64,000 nt of DNA from Lota lota. Taxonomy: Eukaryota > Chordata > Actinopteri > Gadiformes > Lotidae. Location of the stretch: assembly GCA_026745465.1 (NCBI GenBank), contig JACYXH010000232.1:2677501-2741500 (forward strand), written 5' to 3'. Below, piece after piece: positions 11,194 through 22,980 of the stretch. The translations under genes were made by a program, and so were the position numbers. Below the pieces are notes generated by a model that saw nothing but the letters and a program-made list of their open reading frames with translations, ran no database searches and was not told the origin of the DNA. Numbering within the stretch: the first letter of the stretch is position 1; every line of letters starts with the position of its first letter.

Positions 11194-12062
11194 TGTTGTG
11201 GATAACAAACTAAGAGAGGGCGAGAAAGCAGAAGTTTGAATGATAAAGACTTTATTATCACTCTTACATAAGTAACAACAAAACCTGAGTTGGTTTGCAA
11301 AGATCTCCTGACCTGGAACCAGGCTTCAGGTTATATTCCCAAAATGTGTGGCTTCCCCCTGCATGCACTGACCAATCACAACACCCTATGCATCGGGCCT
11401 AGACATGTGACACCTCCGTGTCCCCCACCCCAGTTCCTCACTAACTGAACATGCACTTATCATCCTCTCTGGATTCTCAGTACATTACAGTGTAAAGAAT
11501 TGACATCTTAAATGTTACAGTTATATCATATGTAGAGCAGTGAGATACTTTTTGATTAAAATCCATTCATCACCTTATTAATTAAACTGATTCAAAACAA
11601 ACATAATAAACCACGTGTGCTCATGAGATGAGCCGTGTAAAATCGAAGACAACCAATCCCTATTCCACATATATGGGTTAACATAAAGATATGACATGCA
11701 TGAGCACAGTGACAATCACTTCCACACAGACATTCAAACTATTGACAACAGTAGCACTGTATGTGATTGTGGATTACATTCATAAAGCAGGCAGTGTTTA
11801 ACTTTGACTGCAGTATTAACTAGTTAACCTTAACATATAACTCGGTGTAAGAAAAGGGAGAGAAAGGATGCATGGGGCTCCTTTCTTCTTTATGTCATTA
11901 AGCCCTCCCCTTCTCTTCCTCTCAGGATGGCGTGAGCCGGGTATAGAGAGGTTTACAGCTTTTTAGGGGCCACCTTGGATTCAGCTAAGTAAGGGGTTCA
12001 TCTCAGGGGCGGCAGATGGGGTAAATGAGTGACACACGAATGCCCCTCTCAACCCCAGTACA
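11194..12062 (-). mobile_element. LTR of an LTR retrotransposon (probably Gypsy/Ty3-like), fossil
   Basis: The 869-bp segment is bounded by TGTTGTGG and CCAGTACA, that is TGT...ACA ends. Read on the minus strand it has an AATAAA (plus-strand 11251-11256) near its 3' end. Just outside the minus-strand 5' end is a purine-rich run (GGGAGGAA, plus-strand 12063-12070) like a polypurine tract, so this is best read as a 3' LTR with a little internal sequence. I see no coding body and no matching target-site duplication. The family assignment is inference; age cannot be judged without a second LTR. Confidence 0.55.
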
Positions 12063-12232
12063 TTCCTCCCATACTACATGCTTCAAGATTTAATGAATCT
12101 AAGGCCATTAAAAGTGTGTGCTCTTATCCATTGTCAGAAAATGACCACGACGGCACAATCAAAAAATGATGACCTCGTCAAACTGAGATTTTATGTAAAG
12201 TCCCCCCTGACTCGTTCCACTCCTCACCACCT

Positions 12233-12914
12233 CAGATACCTGGACCCTAACACCTGAGGGTCTCAGAGACCCTGCCTACGGTCAGATACCTGGACCCTAA
12301 CACCTGAGGGTCTCAGAGACCCTGCCTACGGTCAGATACCTGGACCCTAACACCTGAGGGTCTCAGAGACCCTGCCTACGGTCAGATACCTGGACCCTAA
12401 CACCTGAGGGTCTCAGAGACCCTGCCTACGGTCAGATACCTGGACCCTAACACCTGAGGGTCTCAGAGACCCTGCCTACGGTCAGATACCTGGACCCTAA
12501 CACCTGAGGGTCTCAGAGACCCTGCCTACGGTCAGATACCTGGACCCTAACACCCGAGGGTCTCAGAGACCCTGCCTACGGTCAGATACCTGGACCCTAA
12601 CACCTGAGGGTCTCAGAGACCCTGCCTACGGTCAGATACCTGGACCCTAACACCTGAGGGTCTCAGAGACCCTGCCTACGGTCAGATACCTGGACCCTAA
12701 CACCTGAGGGTCTCAGAGACCCTGCCTACGGTCAGATACCTGGACCCTAACACCTGAGGGTCTCAGAGACCCTGCCTACGGTCAGATACCTGGACCCTAA
12801 CACCTGAGGGTCTCAGAGACCCTGCCTACGGTCAGATACCTGGACCCTAACACCTGAGGGTCTCAGAGACCCTGCCTACGGTCAGATACCTGGACCCTAA
12901 CACCCGAGGGTCTC
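12233..12914. repeat. 50-bp minisatellite, 14 copies, almost invariant
   Basis: The unit contains TACCTGGACCCTAACACCTG in strict 50-bp register. The only visible variants are cacccg at 12551 and 12901. Each unit carries a 17-base near-palindrome (AGGGTCTC A GAGACCCT). The homogeneity implies recent expansion or gene conversion. Confidence 0.98.
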
Positions 12915-13429
12915 CCAGGCCTCTGGTTACAGAACCAGCCCTGGTTCTCCCATGCTGCCGGTGCTGTATCACTGAGCGAGCTCTCTGCTCAGAGTGGCCT
13001 CGCGCACACTTTCTCATCTCCTCAGAAAGAGCCTGGTTGCCTAGCAACAGTGCAGTCAACACACAAGTGTGGAAATGAGTGTGTGTGTGTGTGCTGTGAG
13101 CCTCTCGTCCTCACAGTGCAGGTGTGCAGTGTGTGTTCCCCTCCTCTGGGGTAGAACCACAGCGGGAACCGAAGGCTTGTGTTCCTCGTTGTTCATTCTA
13201 AGATCTTCGTTACATGACCGGAGAATAGAAGCATTGCCCGTCTGCCTTCTAGTTCACAACACAATGTAAATAGACACAAATATATCTGACCTCCTAGCAT
13301 TATACCACACCCCTGTTCTCTGTGCTGTTGAAGATAAATAGGAGGTAATGTGGTAATGAGTAGAGCATCTGGCGTCTTGATTATCCCCGCTAGATAGAGT
13401 GCTGACCAGCTGGGTACAACATCTACGGT
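12915..13429. other. Unique sequence, nothing recognised
   Basis: A short TG run at about 13080 and no credible frame. Confidence 0.55.
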
Positions 13430-13740
13430 TAGGTAATGAAGGGTAAGGATGGGTAAGTTATTATAGGTAATGGTAATGAGAGGTAATCTTAAGTAAAGGT
13501 AATGATAGGCTATGAATGGTAATTGTAAGAAATGTTAGTGATGGGTAATGAAAGGTTATGGTAACCAAATGTATTGATAGTTATAGGTAATGCAAGGTAA
13601 AGATAATTATAGGTAAATTATAGGTAATGATAGGAAATGAAAGGTGATGGTGATGATAGAATGATAATGATTGGTAAGGATGATGAAAGGTAATGATAGG
13701 TAATGGTACTGATATGTAATGCTGGGAAAAGGTAATGCTG
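13430..13740. repeat. Degenerate GGTAATGATA-type repeat
   Basis: Words such as ggtaatgata and aggtaatgg recur at irregular spacing; an old, diverged array. Confidence 0.75.
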
Positions 13741-13744
13741 AACA

Positions 13745-14612
13745 CTGTGCAACGCATGAAGCTTAAATACATGAGCAGCGCTAGCAGCTCCAGGATAAGA
13801 GCAGGTTTACCGTCCCAGAGTCAGGCTGTACACGCTGGCTTGTTGCTTTGATGTCTTCTATGGCCTTGCCTTACTGTCCCCTGAAACGCTGTGGAACCGT
13901 CTTCGTTAGGATGTGGGAGTGAATTAAACTGCTGATGACTGCGGTGTGTTTATCTCGTGAGGTATTTTCATGGTAAGAGTGCATTTGTGGACCGTTACAT
14001 TATATTTAATTACACTGAATGTGCTGGCCACTCAGTTTGGTTTAATTTACATATTAGAGTATAGACTTTGTCCACAGTTCTGATGTAATTCAGAGGGAGA
14101 TAGCTCTTGCTCCTTGTACATTATTCATTTAAGTGCAAATGAGCGTGCAGCAGTAGCCAGGAAGCCTGACTCCAGCGTGGAAAGGACTTTGAAAGATCTG
14201 GGATCTGCTAGCGCTCATTAGCAGGACTGTGATTCTGTGGATAATCACAGGCTTTGCTGAGAGAAGTAATGGTTCAGATCAAGCTGAATGAGGAAGAAGC
14301 CCTACGTCATCTCCTTTTCATCAGCTGGGCGTCCGTATCACGGAGGACAGATACCAAATATAAAATCCAAACATGGACGTGCTTCAGCAAACAGCGGCAG
14401 CCATTTTGGGAAAGACATGCAGATTGTTGTGTTCCGACTTCCAGATTGGTTTAAACACTGAACCGTATGGGTTCAGCTTTTAGCAAGTTAGCAAGTCCTC
14501 TGCACTCAACTATAGTATGAAGGCTTTTATAGCGAATATTTATCCTACTGTTAAACTATTCGATGATTAAAAAATAATAATGTATGCTGTAGAACAGTGA
14601 TATTAACAAGGA
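13745..14612. other. Unique sequence, nothing recognised
   Basis: Non-repetitive for 870 bases. A 66-codon plus frame at 14254 has no support. Confidence 0.55.
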
Positions 14613-14970
14613 GTGAACACATCCAGTATGACATGTTATTAACAACACATTCAGTATATTATGGTTATTAACAACACATCCAGTATATTATGGTTATTAA
14701 CAACACATCCAGTATAACATGTTTTTAATAACACATCCAATATAACATGTTATTAACAACACATCCAGTATAACATGTTATTAACAACACATCCAGTATA
14801 ACATGTTATTAACAACACATCCAGTATAACATGTTATTAACAACACATCCAGTATAACATGTTATCAACAACACATCCAGTATAACATGTTATTAACAAC
14901 ACATCCAGTATAACATGTTATTAATAACACATCCAGTATAACATGTTATCAACAACACATCCAGTGTAGC
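14613..14970. repeat. 28-bp minisatellite, 13 copies
   Basis: The unit contains AACACATCCAGTATAACATG followed by ttattaac. The first three copies are the most diverged. Confidence 0.95.
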
Positions 14971-15176
14971 GTGGTTATTAGTAAGCAGTGGTTATTGCAG
15001 GCGTGGCCTCTGTAATGCATCTCTAATGAGAGGTTATCCTCCAGAAAGGAAGCGGAATGGGAGCTGGTTTCCTGTGCTCTGTCACCGTTCATTAGTACTC
15101 GTTATGGATATTAGCATGAGGAACGACGGAGGAACAGGTCCTTACGGGAGAGAGCGGTCATCTCCGGGGGGGGAAG

Positions 15177-15548
15177 CCCACTGCGTGGACCTGCTAGCGC
15201 TGCTCCTCCCACTGCGTGGACCTGCTAGCGCTGCTCCTCCCACTGCGTGGACCTGCTAGCGCTGCTCCTCCCACTGCGTGGACCTGCTAGCGCTGCTCCT
15301 CCCACTGCGTGGACCTGCTAGCGCTGCTCCTCCCACTGCGTGGACCTGCTAGCGCTGCTCCTCCCACTGCGTGGACCTGCTAGCGCTGCTCCTCCCACTG
15401 CGTGGACCTGCTAGCGCTGCTCCTCCCACTGCGTGGACCTGCTAGCGCTGCTCCTCCCACTGCGTGGACCTGCTAGCGCTGCTCCTCCCACTGCGTGGAC
15501 CTGCTAGCGCTGCTCCTCCCACTGCGTGGACCTGCTAGCGCTGCTCCT
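15177..15548. repeat. 31-bp minisatellite, 12 identical copies
   Basis: The unit begins CCCACTGCGTGGACCTGCTA and continues gcgctgctcct. I see no difference between the twelve copies, so it is a very young GC-rich array. Confidence 0.98.
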
Positions 15549-16020
15549 CCAGTGCATTGTGGGTAGAAGTGTGAGAGCTGGTGGCTCAGAGATGAACGCT
15601 CGCGTGTTCAAATGCCTTTCCGATCACAAGTTCTTCACGTGTCACAGAGTCAGAGCGTGTTTGTAGATGTATGGGTCACATGGAAGGGATGGTCCAGGAC
15701 CAGGTGTGCTGGAGAGAATCCCCGGGGCTGAGGGCCCCTGGTGGCCCCGTGTGTGGACCAGCGGATGAGAGGAAGGCCTTTGAGGACGAATGCTTTGAAG
15801 AAGGGTTTGGTAGTTTAGTATTTGGAAGCGGTTTGTTTTTGCGGTCTTCTTAACTGCTACTATGTTGTGAGTAGCGGGCTTGTCTGAGCTGACAGAACGC
15901 TGCCGGCTGACAGAGTGGAGGAAATGTCGCACATTAGGTCAGAGTGATATGAGGCTGTAGCCCTGGTGTTGTTTCAAATGAACGCACACCTCTCACCTCT
16001 AGCACTCTCACCGCCAGTGG
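15549..16020. other. Unique sequence, no gene supported
   Basis: Overlapping 60- and 96-codon frames on opposite strands; neither has recognisable features. Confidence 0.5.
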
Positions 16021-16024
16021 TATT

Positions 16025-16036
16025 AAACTATACATA

Positions 16037-16083
<47 letters not shown>

Positions 16084-16130
16084 GTATATATATATATATG
16101 TATATATATATGTATATATATGTATGTGTA
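16025..16130. repeat. (TA)n with TGTA interruptions
   Basis: About 105 bases of TATATA with regular tgta words. Confidence 0.95.
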
Positions 16131-16340
16131 TGTTCCACACACTGACGAGTCGCACGGGCATGAAGGATTAACAAACAAACTCAAACTGTAGCTCTAAGAC
16201 AATAAAGATGTTGCTTTTTGAATTGAGAGACACCGTTCAAAAAGAGACTAAAATATCTTCACTTTGCTGTTTATCAGAGTATTCCTTTAAATGTCTCTTC
16301 TTAATCTGTTAATCTGTTCTTTAATTATCTTTAATTATCT

Positions 16341-17497
16341 CTGTCCTAATGCTAGGATACCTTTAACTATCTCTGTCCTAATGCTAGGATACCTTTAACT
16401 ATCTCTGTCCTAATGCTAGGATACCTTTAACTATCTCCGTCCTAATGCTAGGATACCTTTAACTATCTCCGTCCTAATGCTAGGATACCTTTAACTATCT
16501 CTGTCCTAATGCTAGGATACCTTTAACTATCTCCGTCCTAATGCTAGGATACCTTTAACTATCTCCGTCCTAATGCTAGGATACCTTTAACTATCTCTGT
16601 CCTAATGCTAGGATACCTTTAACTATCTCCGTCCTAATGCTAGGATACCTTTAACTATCTCCGTCCTAATGCTAGGATACCTTTAACTATCTCCGTCCTA
16701 ATGCTAGGATACCTTTAACTATCTCTGTCCTTATGTTAGGATACCTTTAACTATCTCTGTCCTAATGCTAGGATACCTTTAACTATCTCCGTCCTAATGC
16801 TAGGATACCTTTAACTATCTCCGTCCTAATGCTAGGATACCTTTAACTATCTCTGTCCTAATGCTAGGATACCTTTAACTATCTCCGTCCTAATGCTAGG
16901 ATACCTTTAACTATCTCTGTCCTAATGCTAGGATACCTTTAACTATCTCCGTCCTAATGCTAGGATACCTTTAACTATCTCTGTCCTAATGCTAGGATAC
17001 CTTTAACTATCTCCGTCCTAATGCTAGGATACCTTTAACTATCTCTGTCCTAATGCTAGGATACCTTTAACTATCTCCGTCCTAATGCTAGGATACCTTT
17101 AACTATCTCCGTCCTAATGCTAGGATACCTTTAACTATCTCCGTCCTAATGCTAGGATACCTTTAACTATCTCTGTCCTTATGTTAGGATACCTTTAACT
17201 ATCTCTGTCCTAATGCTAGGATACCTTTAACTATCTCTGTCCTAATGCTAGGATACCTTTAACTATCTCTGTCCTAATGCTAGGATACCTTTAACTATCT
17301 CCGTCCTAATGCTAGGATACCTTTAACTATCTCCGTCCTAATGCTAGGATACCTTTAACTATCTCCGTCCTAATGCTAGGATACCTTTAACTATCTCCGT
17401 CCTAATGCTAGGATACCTTTAACTATCTCCGTCCTAATGCTAGGATACCTTTAACTATCTCTGTCCTAATGCTAGGATACCTTTAACTATCTCTGTT
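16341..17497. repeat. 32-bp minisatellite, 36 copies with 448-bp block duplication
   Basis: The unit begins AATGCTAGGATACCTTTAAC and every copy is 32 bp. The main variant is ctctgt or ctccgt. A rare ttatgtt variant occurs at 16731 and 17179, exactly 448 bp (14 units) apart, which marks a block duplication inside the array. Confidence 0.98.
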
Positions 17498-17934
17498 CAG
17501 ATCATTGGATGTTTGAACAGAGGTTCCAGAAAGAGGAGACAGCTGCAGGACAGGAGGTTGTTTGTTGTTCTACCATTGGCTGTTTTCCGCGTTCTTTAGG
17601 GTCAGAAAGGACTTTTAATCAAAGGTCTTTCAGGGAAACCTCTTCATCAAGAGTGAAATGTTTAAAACCCAAAGCAGCGTTTCTAGTGCTGTTACTCTAA
17701 TATGTGTGCTGCCTGCTCATCACACCGCAGCTTGTACAACCGATACTGAAGACTACACCAGCAGCCCTCCTCCACCTCCTCCATTAAAACTCACGCAGGT
17801 GGAGCAGATGAACAGTTAAACACCACCCTCAGCTCCACTGGGTCAAATGTGGCTTTTATCACAATAAACGATGGACTATAAAACATGACTGAAGCCATGC
17901 ATTTATAACATGACTTAACCCAGATGAGAGGATC
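17498..17934. other. Unique sequence, nothing recognised
   Basis: A 63-codon plus frame at 17509 starts inside the edge of the 32-bp array; unsupported. Confidence 0.5.
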
Positions 17935-18765
17935 TTAACCAATGGAGAGGATGTTAACTAATAGAGAGGAGAGGACAGGATGTTAACTAGTAGAGAGGAT
18001 GTTAACTAATAGAGAGGACAGGATGTTAACTAGTAGAGAGGATGTTAACTAATAGAGAGGAGAGGACAGGATGTTAACTAGTAGAGAGGATGTTAACTAA
18101 TAGAGAGGAGAGGACAGGATGTTAACTAGTAGAGAGGATGTTAACTAATAGAGAGGACAGGATGTTAACTAGTAGAGAGGATGTTAACTAATAGAGAGGA
18201 CAGGATGTTAACTAGTAGAGAGGATGTTAACTAATAGAGAGGAGAGGACAGGATGTTAACTAGTAGAGAGGATGTTAACTAATAGAGAGGAGAGGACAGG
18301 ATGTTAACTAGTAGAGAGGATGTTAACTAATAGAGAGGACAGGATGTTAACTAGTAGAGAGGATGTTAACTAGTAGAGAGGATGTTAACTAATAGAGAGG
18401 AGAGGACAGGATGTTAACTAGTAGAGAGAATGTTAACTAATAGAGAGGAGAGGACAGGATGTTAACTAGTAGAGAGGATGTTAACTAATAGAGAGGAGAG
18501 GACAGGATGTTAACTAGTAGAGAGGATGTTAACTAATAGAGAGGAGAGGACAGGATGTTAACTAGTAGAGAGGATGTTAACTAATAGAGAGGAGAGGACA
18601 GGATGTTAACTAGTAGAGAGGATGTTAACTAATAGAGAGGAGAGGACAGGATGTTAACTAGTAGAGAGGATGTTAACTAATAGAGAGGAGAGGACAGGAT
18701 GTTAACTAGTAGAGAGGATGTTAACTAATAGAGAGGACAGGATGTTAACTAATAGAGAGGAGAGC
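17935..18765. repeat. Dimeric 42/48-bp minisatellite (GGATGTTAACTAGTAGAGA)
   Basis: Units GGATGTTAACTAGTAGAGA and GGATGTTAACTAATAGAGA alternate, the second usually followed by ggagaggaca. About 18 dimers run over 830 bp. Confidence 0.96.
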
Positions 18766-18934
18766 CTTCAGCCTGTTCAGCCTCAGGAAACGTGAAGAGG
18801 AAATGCTAGCTGGTCTGGAGTCATGTTGGTGTCATGTTAAGTAAAGAAACTAACAACACCTTTATTTACACAGGCAGAATTAACAAGACATCACTCATCC
18901 CCTGCTGATTCAGGATCCCTTCACACCATTCACA

Positions 18935-19272
18935 CTACTACCACCACTACTACAACTACTGCTACTATCTTTACTTCTACAACTACTACTACTACTACTA
19001 CAACTACTACCACCACTACTGCTATTATCTTTACTTCTACAACTACTACTACTACAACTACTGCTACTATCTTTACTTCTACAACTACTACTACTACTAC
19101 TACAACTACTGCTACTATCTTTACTTCTACAACTACTACTACTACAACTACTGCTACTATCTTTACTTCTACAACTACTACTACTACAACTACTGCTACT
19201 ATCTTTACTTCTACAACAACTACTACTACTACTACTACTACCACCACTACTGCTACTATCTTTACTTCTACA

Positions 19273-19304
<32 letters not shown>

Positions 19305-19490
19305 TACTGCTACTATCTTTACTTCTACAACTACTACTACTACTACAACTACTGCTACTATCTTTACTTCTACAACTACTACTACTACTACTACTGCTAC
19401 TATCTTTACTTCTACTACTACTACTACTACTACTACTATAATAAGGTTAGGGTAAGTAGTAGTAGTACTGTAATACTACTACTACTATAA
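18935..19490. repeat. (TAC)n with regular TGCTACTATCTTTACTTC inserts
   Basis: Trinucleotide TAC runs of variable length are separated by a constant tgctactatctttacttcta word about every 42-66 bp. The minus-strand Val-rich frame is an artefact. Confidence 0.95.
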
Positions 19491-19561
19491 TAATACTCCA
19501 CCTTTAATTGGGTTATTGTCGCCTTGACTGTCTGCTTGACCTTGTGGTGACCTCTGACTTT

Positions 19562-19571
19562 CCCTTTTTTT

Positions 19572-19628
<57 letters not shown>
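19562..19628. repeat. (CT)n microsatellite
   Basis: About 30 CT units. Confidence 0.96.
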
Positions 19629-19630
<2 letters not shown>

Positions 19631-19719
19631 CACACTATCGCAGTCTCTCTGTCTGTCCCTTTTGCTTTCTCTCTCTACATCTCTCTCTATCTCCCTCCCT
19701 TATTGTGACTACCTACTTG

Positions 19720-19812
19720 GCTGTGTGTGTGTGTGTGTGTGCGTGTGTGTGCGTGCGTGCGTGTGTGTGTGTGCGTGCGTGTGTGTGTGTGTGTGTGCGT
19801 GCATGTGTGCGT
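19720..19812. repeat. (TG)n with CG interruptions
   Basis: Runs of tgtgtgcgtg. Confidence 0.95.
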
Positions 19813-19852
19813 GCTGCGGTACTAGTGACCTACTTTCCTGACAAAAAGCAGC

Positions 19853-20140
19853 ACAGGAGGAGGTGGTGGAAAGGGGAGGGAGGGAGTAGGACAGGATGAG
19901 GAGGAGAGGGAGGGAGGAGGGAGGGAGGGAGGAGGACAGGGTGAGGAGGGAGGGAGGAGGGAGGAAGACAGGGTGAGGAGGGAGGGGAGAGGGAGGGAGG
20001 GAGGGAGGGAGGAGGACAGGGTGAGGAGGAGAGGGAGGGAGGGAGGAAGACAGGGTGAGGAGGGAGGGGAGAGGGAGGGAGGGAGGAGGACAGGGTGGGG
20101 AGGAGAGGGAGGGTGAGGAAGAGGAAGAGGAGAGGGGGAA
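19853..20140. repeat. Purine-rich GGA repeat with ACAGGGTGAGGAGG
   Basis: Repeated gagggagggaggaggacagg blocks of about 50-60 bp. Almost all purine on the plus strand. Confidence 0.92.
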
Positions 20141-20271
20141 GCGATGGCTTCCTGTGTGTTATCAGGTCTGTAGATTAATTACGTTGCTGCTGTTGGTAAC
20201 ACCAGACTCTTCACAACCATCAATAATGCATCCTGCTGTCCCTCCATTTAATCTGCACCCAGCCTTCACCT

Positions 20272-20755
20272 GATACCCCCTCCTCCCCCCCTCTCCTATC
20301 TTCTGTCCTCCTCTCCTGTCTTCTCTCCTCTCCCCTCATCTCCCCCCCCCTCCTCTCCTATCTTCTGTCCTCCTCTCCTGTCTTCTCTCCTCTCCCCTCA
20401 TCTCCTCCCCCTCCTCTCCTATCTTCTGTCCTCCTCTCCTCTCTCCTCTCCTCTCCCCTCATCTCCCCCCCCTCCTCTCCTATCTTCTGTCCTCCTCTCC
20501 TGTCTTCTCTCCTCTCCCCTCATCTCCCCCCCCTCCTCTCCTATCTTCTGTCCTACTCTCCTGTCTTCTCTCCTCTCCCCTCATCTCCTCCCCCCTTCCT
20601 CTCCTATCTCTGTCCTCCTCTCCTATCTTCTCTCCTATCTTCTGTCCTCCTCTCCTGTCTTCTCTCCTCTCCCCTCATCTCCTCTCTCCCCTCCTCTCCT
20701 CTCTTCTCCTCCCTTTCCCCTCCTCCCTCTCCACCCTCCCTCCTCCCTCCTCCCC
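20272..20755. repeat. Pyrimidine-rich repeat, about 60-bp period
   Basis: The CCTCTCCTATCTTCTGTCCT word recurs about seven times over 480 bases with c-run variants. It is polypyrimidine on the plus strand and follows a polypurine tract 130 bases upstream. Confidence 0.92.
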
Positions 20756-20844
20756 TGTGGCAGCTTCATTGTTTTCCTGTCCTATTTGGAAACAGAGGCA
20801 GCGCCCCCTCAGCTAACTGATACTGCTGGAGCCATCTGGGTTAG

Positions 20845-21372
20845 GGAGTAGAGGCAGGGTTAGGGAGTAGAGGCAGGGTTAGGGAGTAGAGGTAGGGTTA
20901 GGGAGTAGAGGCAGGGTTAGGGAGTAGAGGTAGGGTTAGGGAGTAGAGGCAGGGTTAGGGAGTAGAGGTAGGGTTAGGGAGTAGAGGTAGGGTTAGGGAG
21001 TAGAGGCAGGGTTAGGGAGTAGAGGCAGGGTTAGGGAGTAGAGGTAGGGTTAGGGAGTAGAGGTAGGGTTAGGGAGTAGAGGCAGGGTTAGGGAGTAGAG
21101 GTAGGGTTAGGGAGTAGAGGTAGGGTTAGGGAGTAGAGGTAGGGTTAGGGAGTAGAGGCAGGGTTAGGGAGTAGAGGTAGGGTTAGGGTTAGGGAGTAGA
21201 GGCAGGGTTAGGGAGTAGAGGTAGGGTTAGGGAGTAGAGGTAGGGTTAGGGAGTAGAGGCAGGGTTAGGGAGTAGAGGTAGGGTTAGGGAGTAGAGGCAG
21301 GGTTAGGGAGTAGAGGTAGGGTTAGGGTTAGGGAGTAGAGGCAGGGTTAGGGAGTAGAGGTAGGGTTAGTTA
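20845..21372. repeat. 19-bp telomere-like minisatellite, about 27 copies
   Basis: Unit GGGTTAGGGAGTAGAGGTA or -GCA. Two positions (about 21180 and 21322) have an added ggttag, giving true TTAGGGTTAGGG. Each unit has two G-triplets, so the G strand could form quadruplexes. Confidence 0.97.
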
Positions 21373-21449
21373 GTGGAGGGGAGTCAGGGTTAGATAGTTG
21401 AGAGCTGGACAGAAGGATTGTTACCTGAGGCAGGTAGGTCACCTGACCC

Positions 21450-21812
21450 TGACTCTGAACCCTGACTCTATACCCTATTTCTGAACTCTGAGCCTAACTC
21501 TGAACCTTAAACTCTAACTCTGAACCCTGACTCTGACCTCTAACCCAAACTCTGAACCCTGACCCTAACTCTGAACCCTGGCCCTAACTCTGAACCCTGG
21601 CCCTAACTCTGAACCCTGGCCCTAACTCTGAACCCTGGCCCTAACTCTGAACCCTGACCCTAACTCTGAACCCTGACCCTAACTCTGAATTCTGACAATA
21701 ATTCTGAACTCTGACCCTAACTCTGAACCCTGACCCTAACTCTGAACCCGGACCATAATTCTGAACCCTGACCCTAACTCTGAACCCTGAACCCTGACCC
21801 TAACTTTGAACG
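21450..21812. repeat. 19-bp C-rich minisatellite, about 17 copies
   Basis: Unit ACCCTAACTCTGAACCCTG, more diverged at the left edge. It carries CCCTAA words, the opposite strand sense to the array just upstream. Confidence 0.93.
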
Positions 21813-22036
21813 TCTGTCCCTCTGAGTGAACTTCTGGCACTAATATTTATGGATGTTTGGTTGTGCTTGTTATGAAGAAGGCATGCAGATCAATGTGGTA
21901 ATTAAAGCCTTTAGAGACTAGCAGGGTGTAGAATGTACTTTTAATGGTACTATTAATAATGTTATTGAGATACTCTATCTAGATACTGTGTACTTTAGGT
22001 ACTTTGTACCTTAGAAGCAGCATATTTTAAATTCTT

Positions 22037-22081
22037 GAGTATCTAATGAACACAGTAGACCACTGTGTTCATTAGATACTC
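22037..22081. repeat. Perfect 20-bp hairpin, 5-base loop
   Basis: GAGTATCTAATGAACACAGT at 22037-22056 is the exact reverse complement of 22062-22081. The surrounding sequence is unique. Confidence 0.95.
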
Positions 22082-22174
22082 GATCCTTTCTATAGTTAGG
22101 TTCAGGTACTCTGTACCTAGCTACTGTAGAGTATAAATGTACAATGTACCTGCTGTAATAACAATTACCACACA

Positions 22175-22245
22175 AATAGGAGTGTGTGTGTGTGTGTGTG
22201 TTTGTGTACGTGTGTCTGTGTGTGTGCGTGTGTTTGTGTGTGTGA
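22175..22245. repeat. (TG)n microsatellite
   Basis: Interrupted gtgtgtgtgcgtgtgtttgt. Confidence 0.9.
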
Positions 22246-22442
22246 GCATGTTGAACATGGCTGTATTTTTTTCTATTCTGCTGTGGTAATTTTCCATAGT
22301 AAATGGTGTCGTAAGGTTAATTTTGATTTAATAAGCAATTCATTTCAAGCTGTTGCTTTGGAATTACAGAGTAAAACAAGATTAGATATTCGAACAATTT
22401 TCTTTGTCCCTTAACCAATTAAGATGATAAGATTACGTTGGG

Positions 22443-22980
22443 CAAAATATCCTTGATAGCTATATAACGTAGATAGCTTTATGACATAGCTAGCTATAAC
22501 GTAGGTAGCTAAATAATATAGATAGCTTTATAATCTAGAGAGCTAAATAGCATAGGTTGTTATATAACACAGATAGCTTTATGACATAGCTAGCTATAAC
22601 GTAAGTAGCTAAATAATATAGATAGCTTTATAATCTAGAGAGGTAAATAGCATAGGTTGTTATATAACACAGATAGCTTTATGACATAGCTAGCTATAAC
22701 GTAAGTAGCTAAATAATATAGATAGCTTTATAATCTAGAGAGCTAAATAGCATAGGTTGTTATATAACACAGATAGCTTTATGACATAGCTAGCTATAAC
22801 GTAAGTAGCTAAATAATATAGATAGCTTTATAATCTAGAGAGGTAAATAGCATAGGTTGTTATATAATACAGATAGCTTTATGACATAGCTAGCTATAAC
22901 GTAAGTAGCTAAATAATATAGATAGCTTTATAATCTAGAGAGCTAAATAGCATAGGTTGTTATATAACACAGATAGCAAC
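22443..22980. repeat. 100-bp minisatellite, 5 copies, with 200-bp dimer pattern
   Basis: Units start at 22501, 22601, 22701, 22801 and 22901 (GTAAGTAGCTAAATAATATA). A site reading agagagctaa or agagaggtaa alternates copy by copy. Each 100-bp unit is itself made of about five related tagct-containing subunits. Confidence 0.95.

Noticed and set aside
12233-12914. CRISPR-like regular repeats
   Set aside because: The units are contiguous with no variable spacers, the setting is vertebrate, and no cas genes are present.
20845-21372. True telomere
   Set aside because: Units are 19 bp with interruptions; pure TTAGGG runs are only two repeats long.
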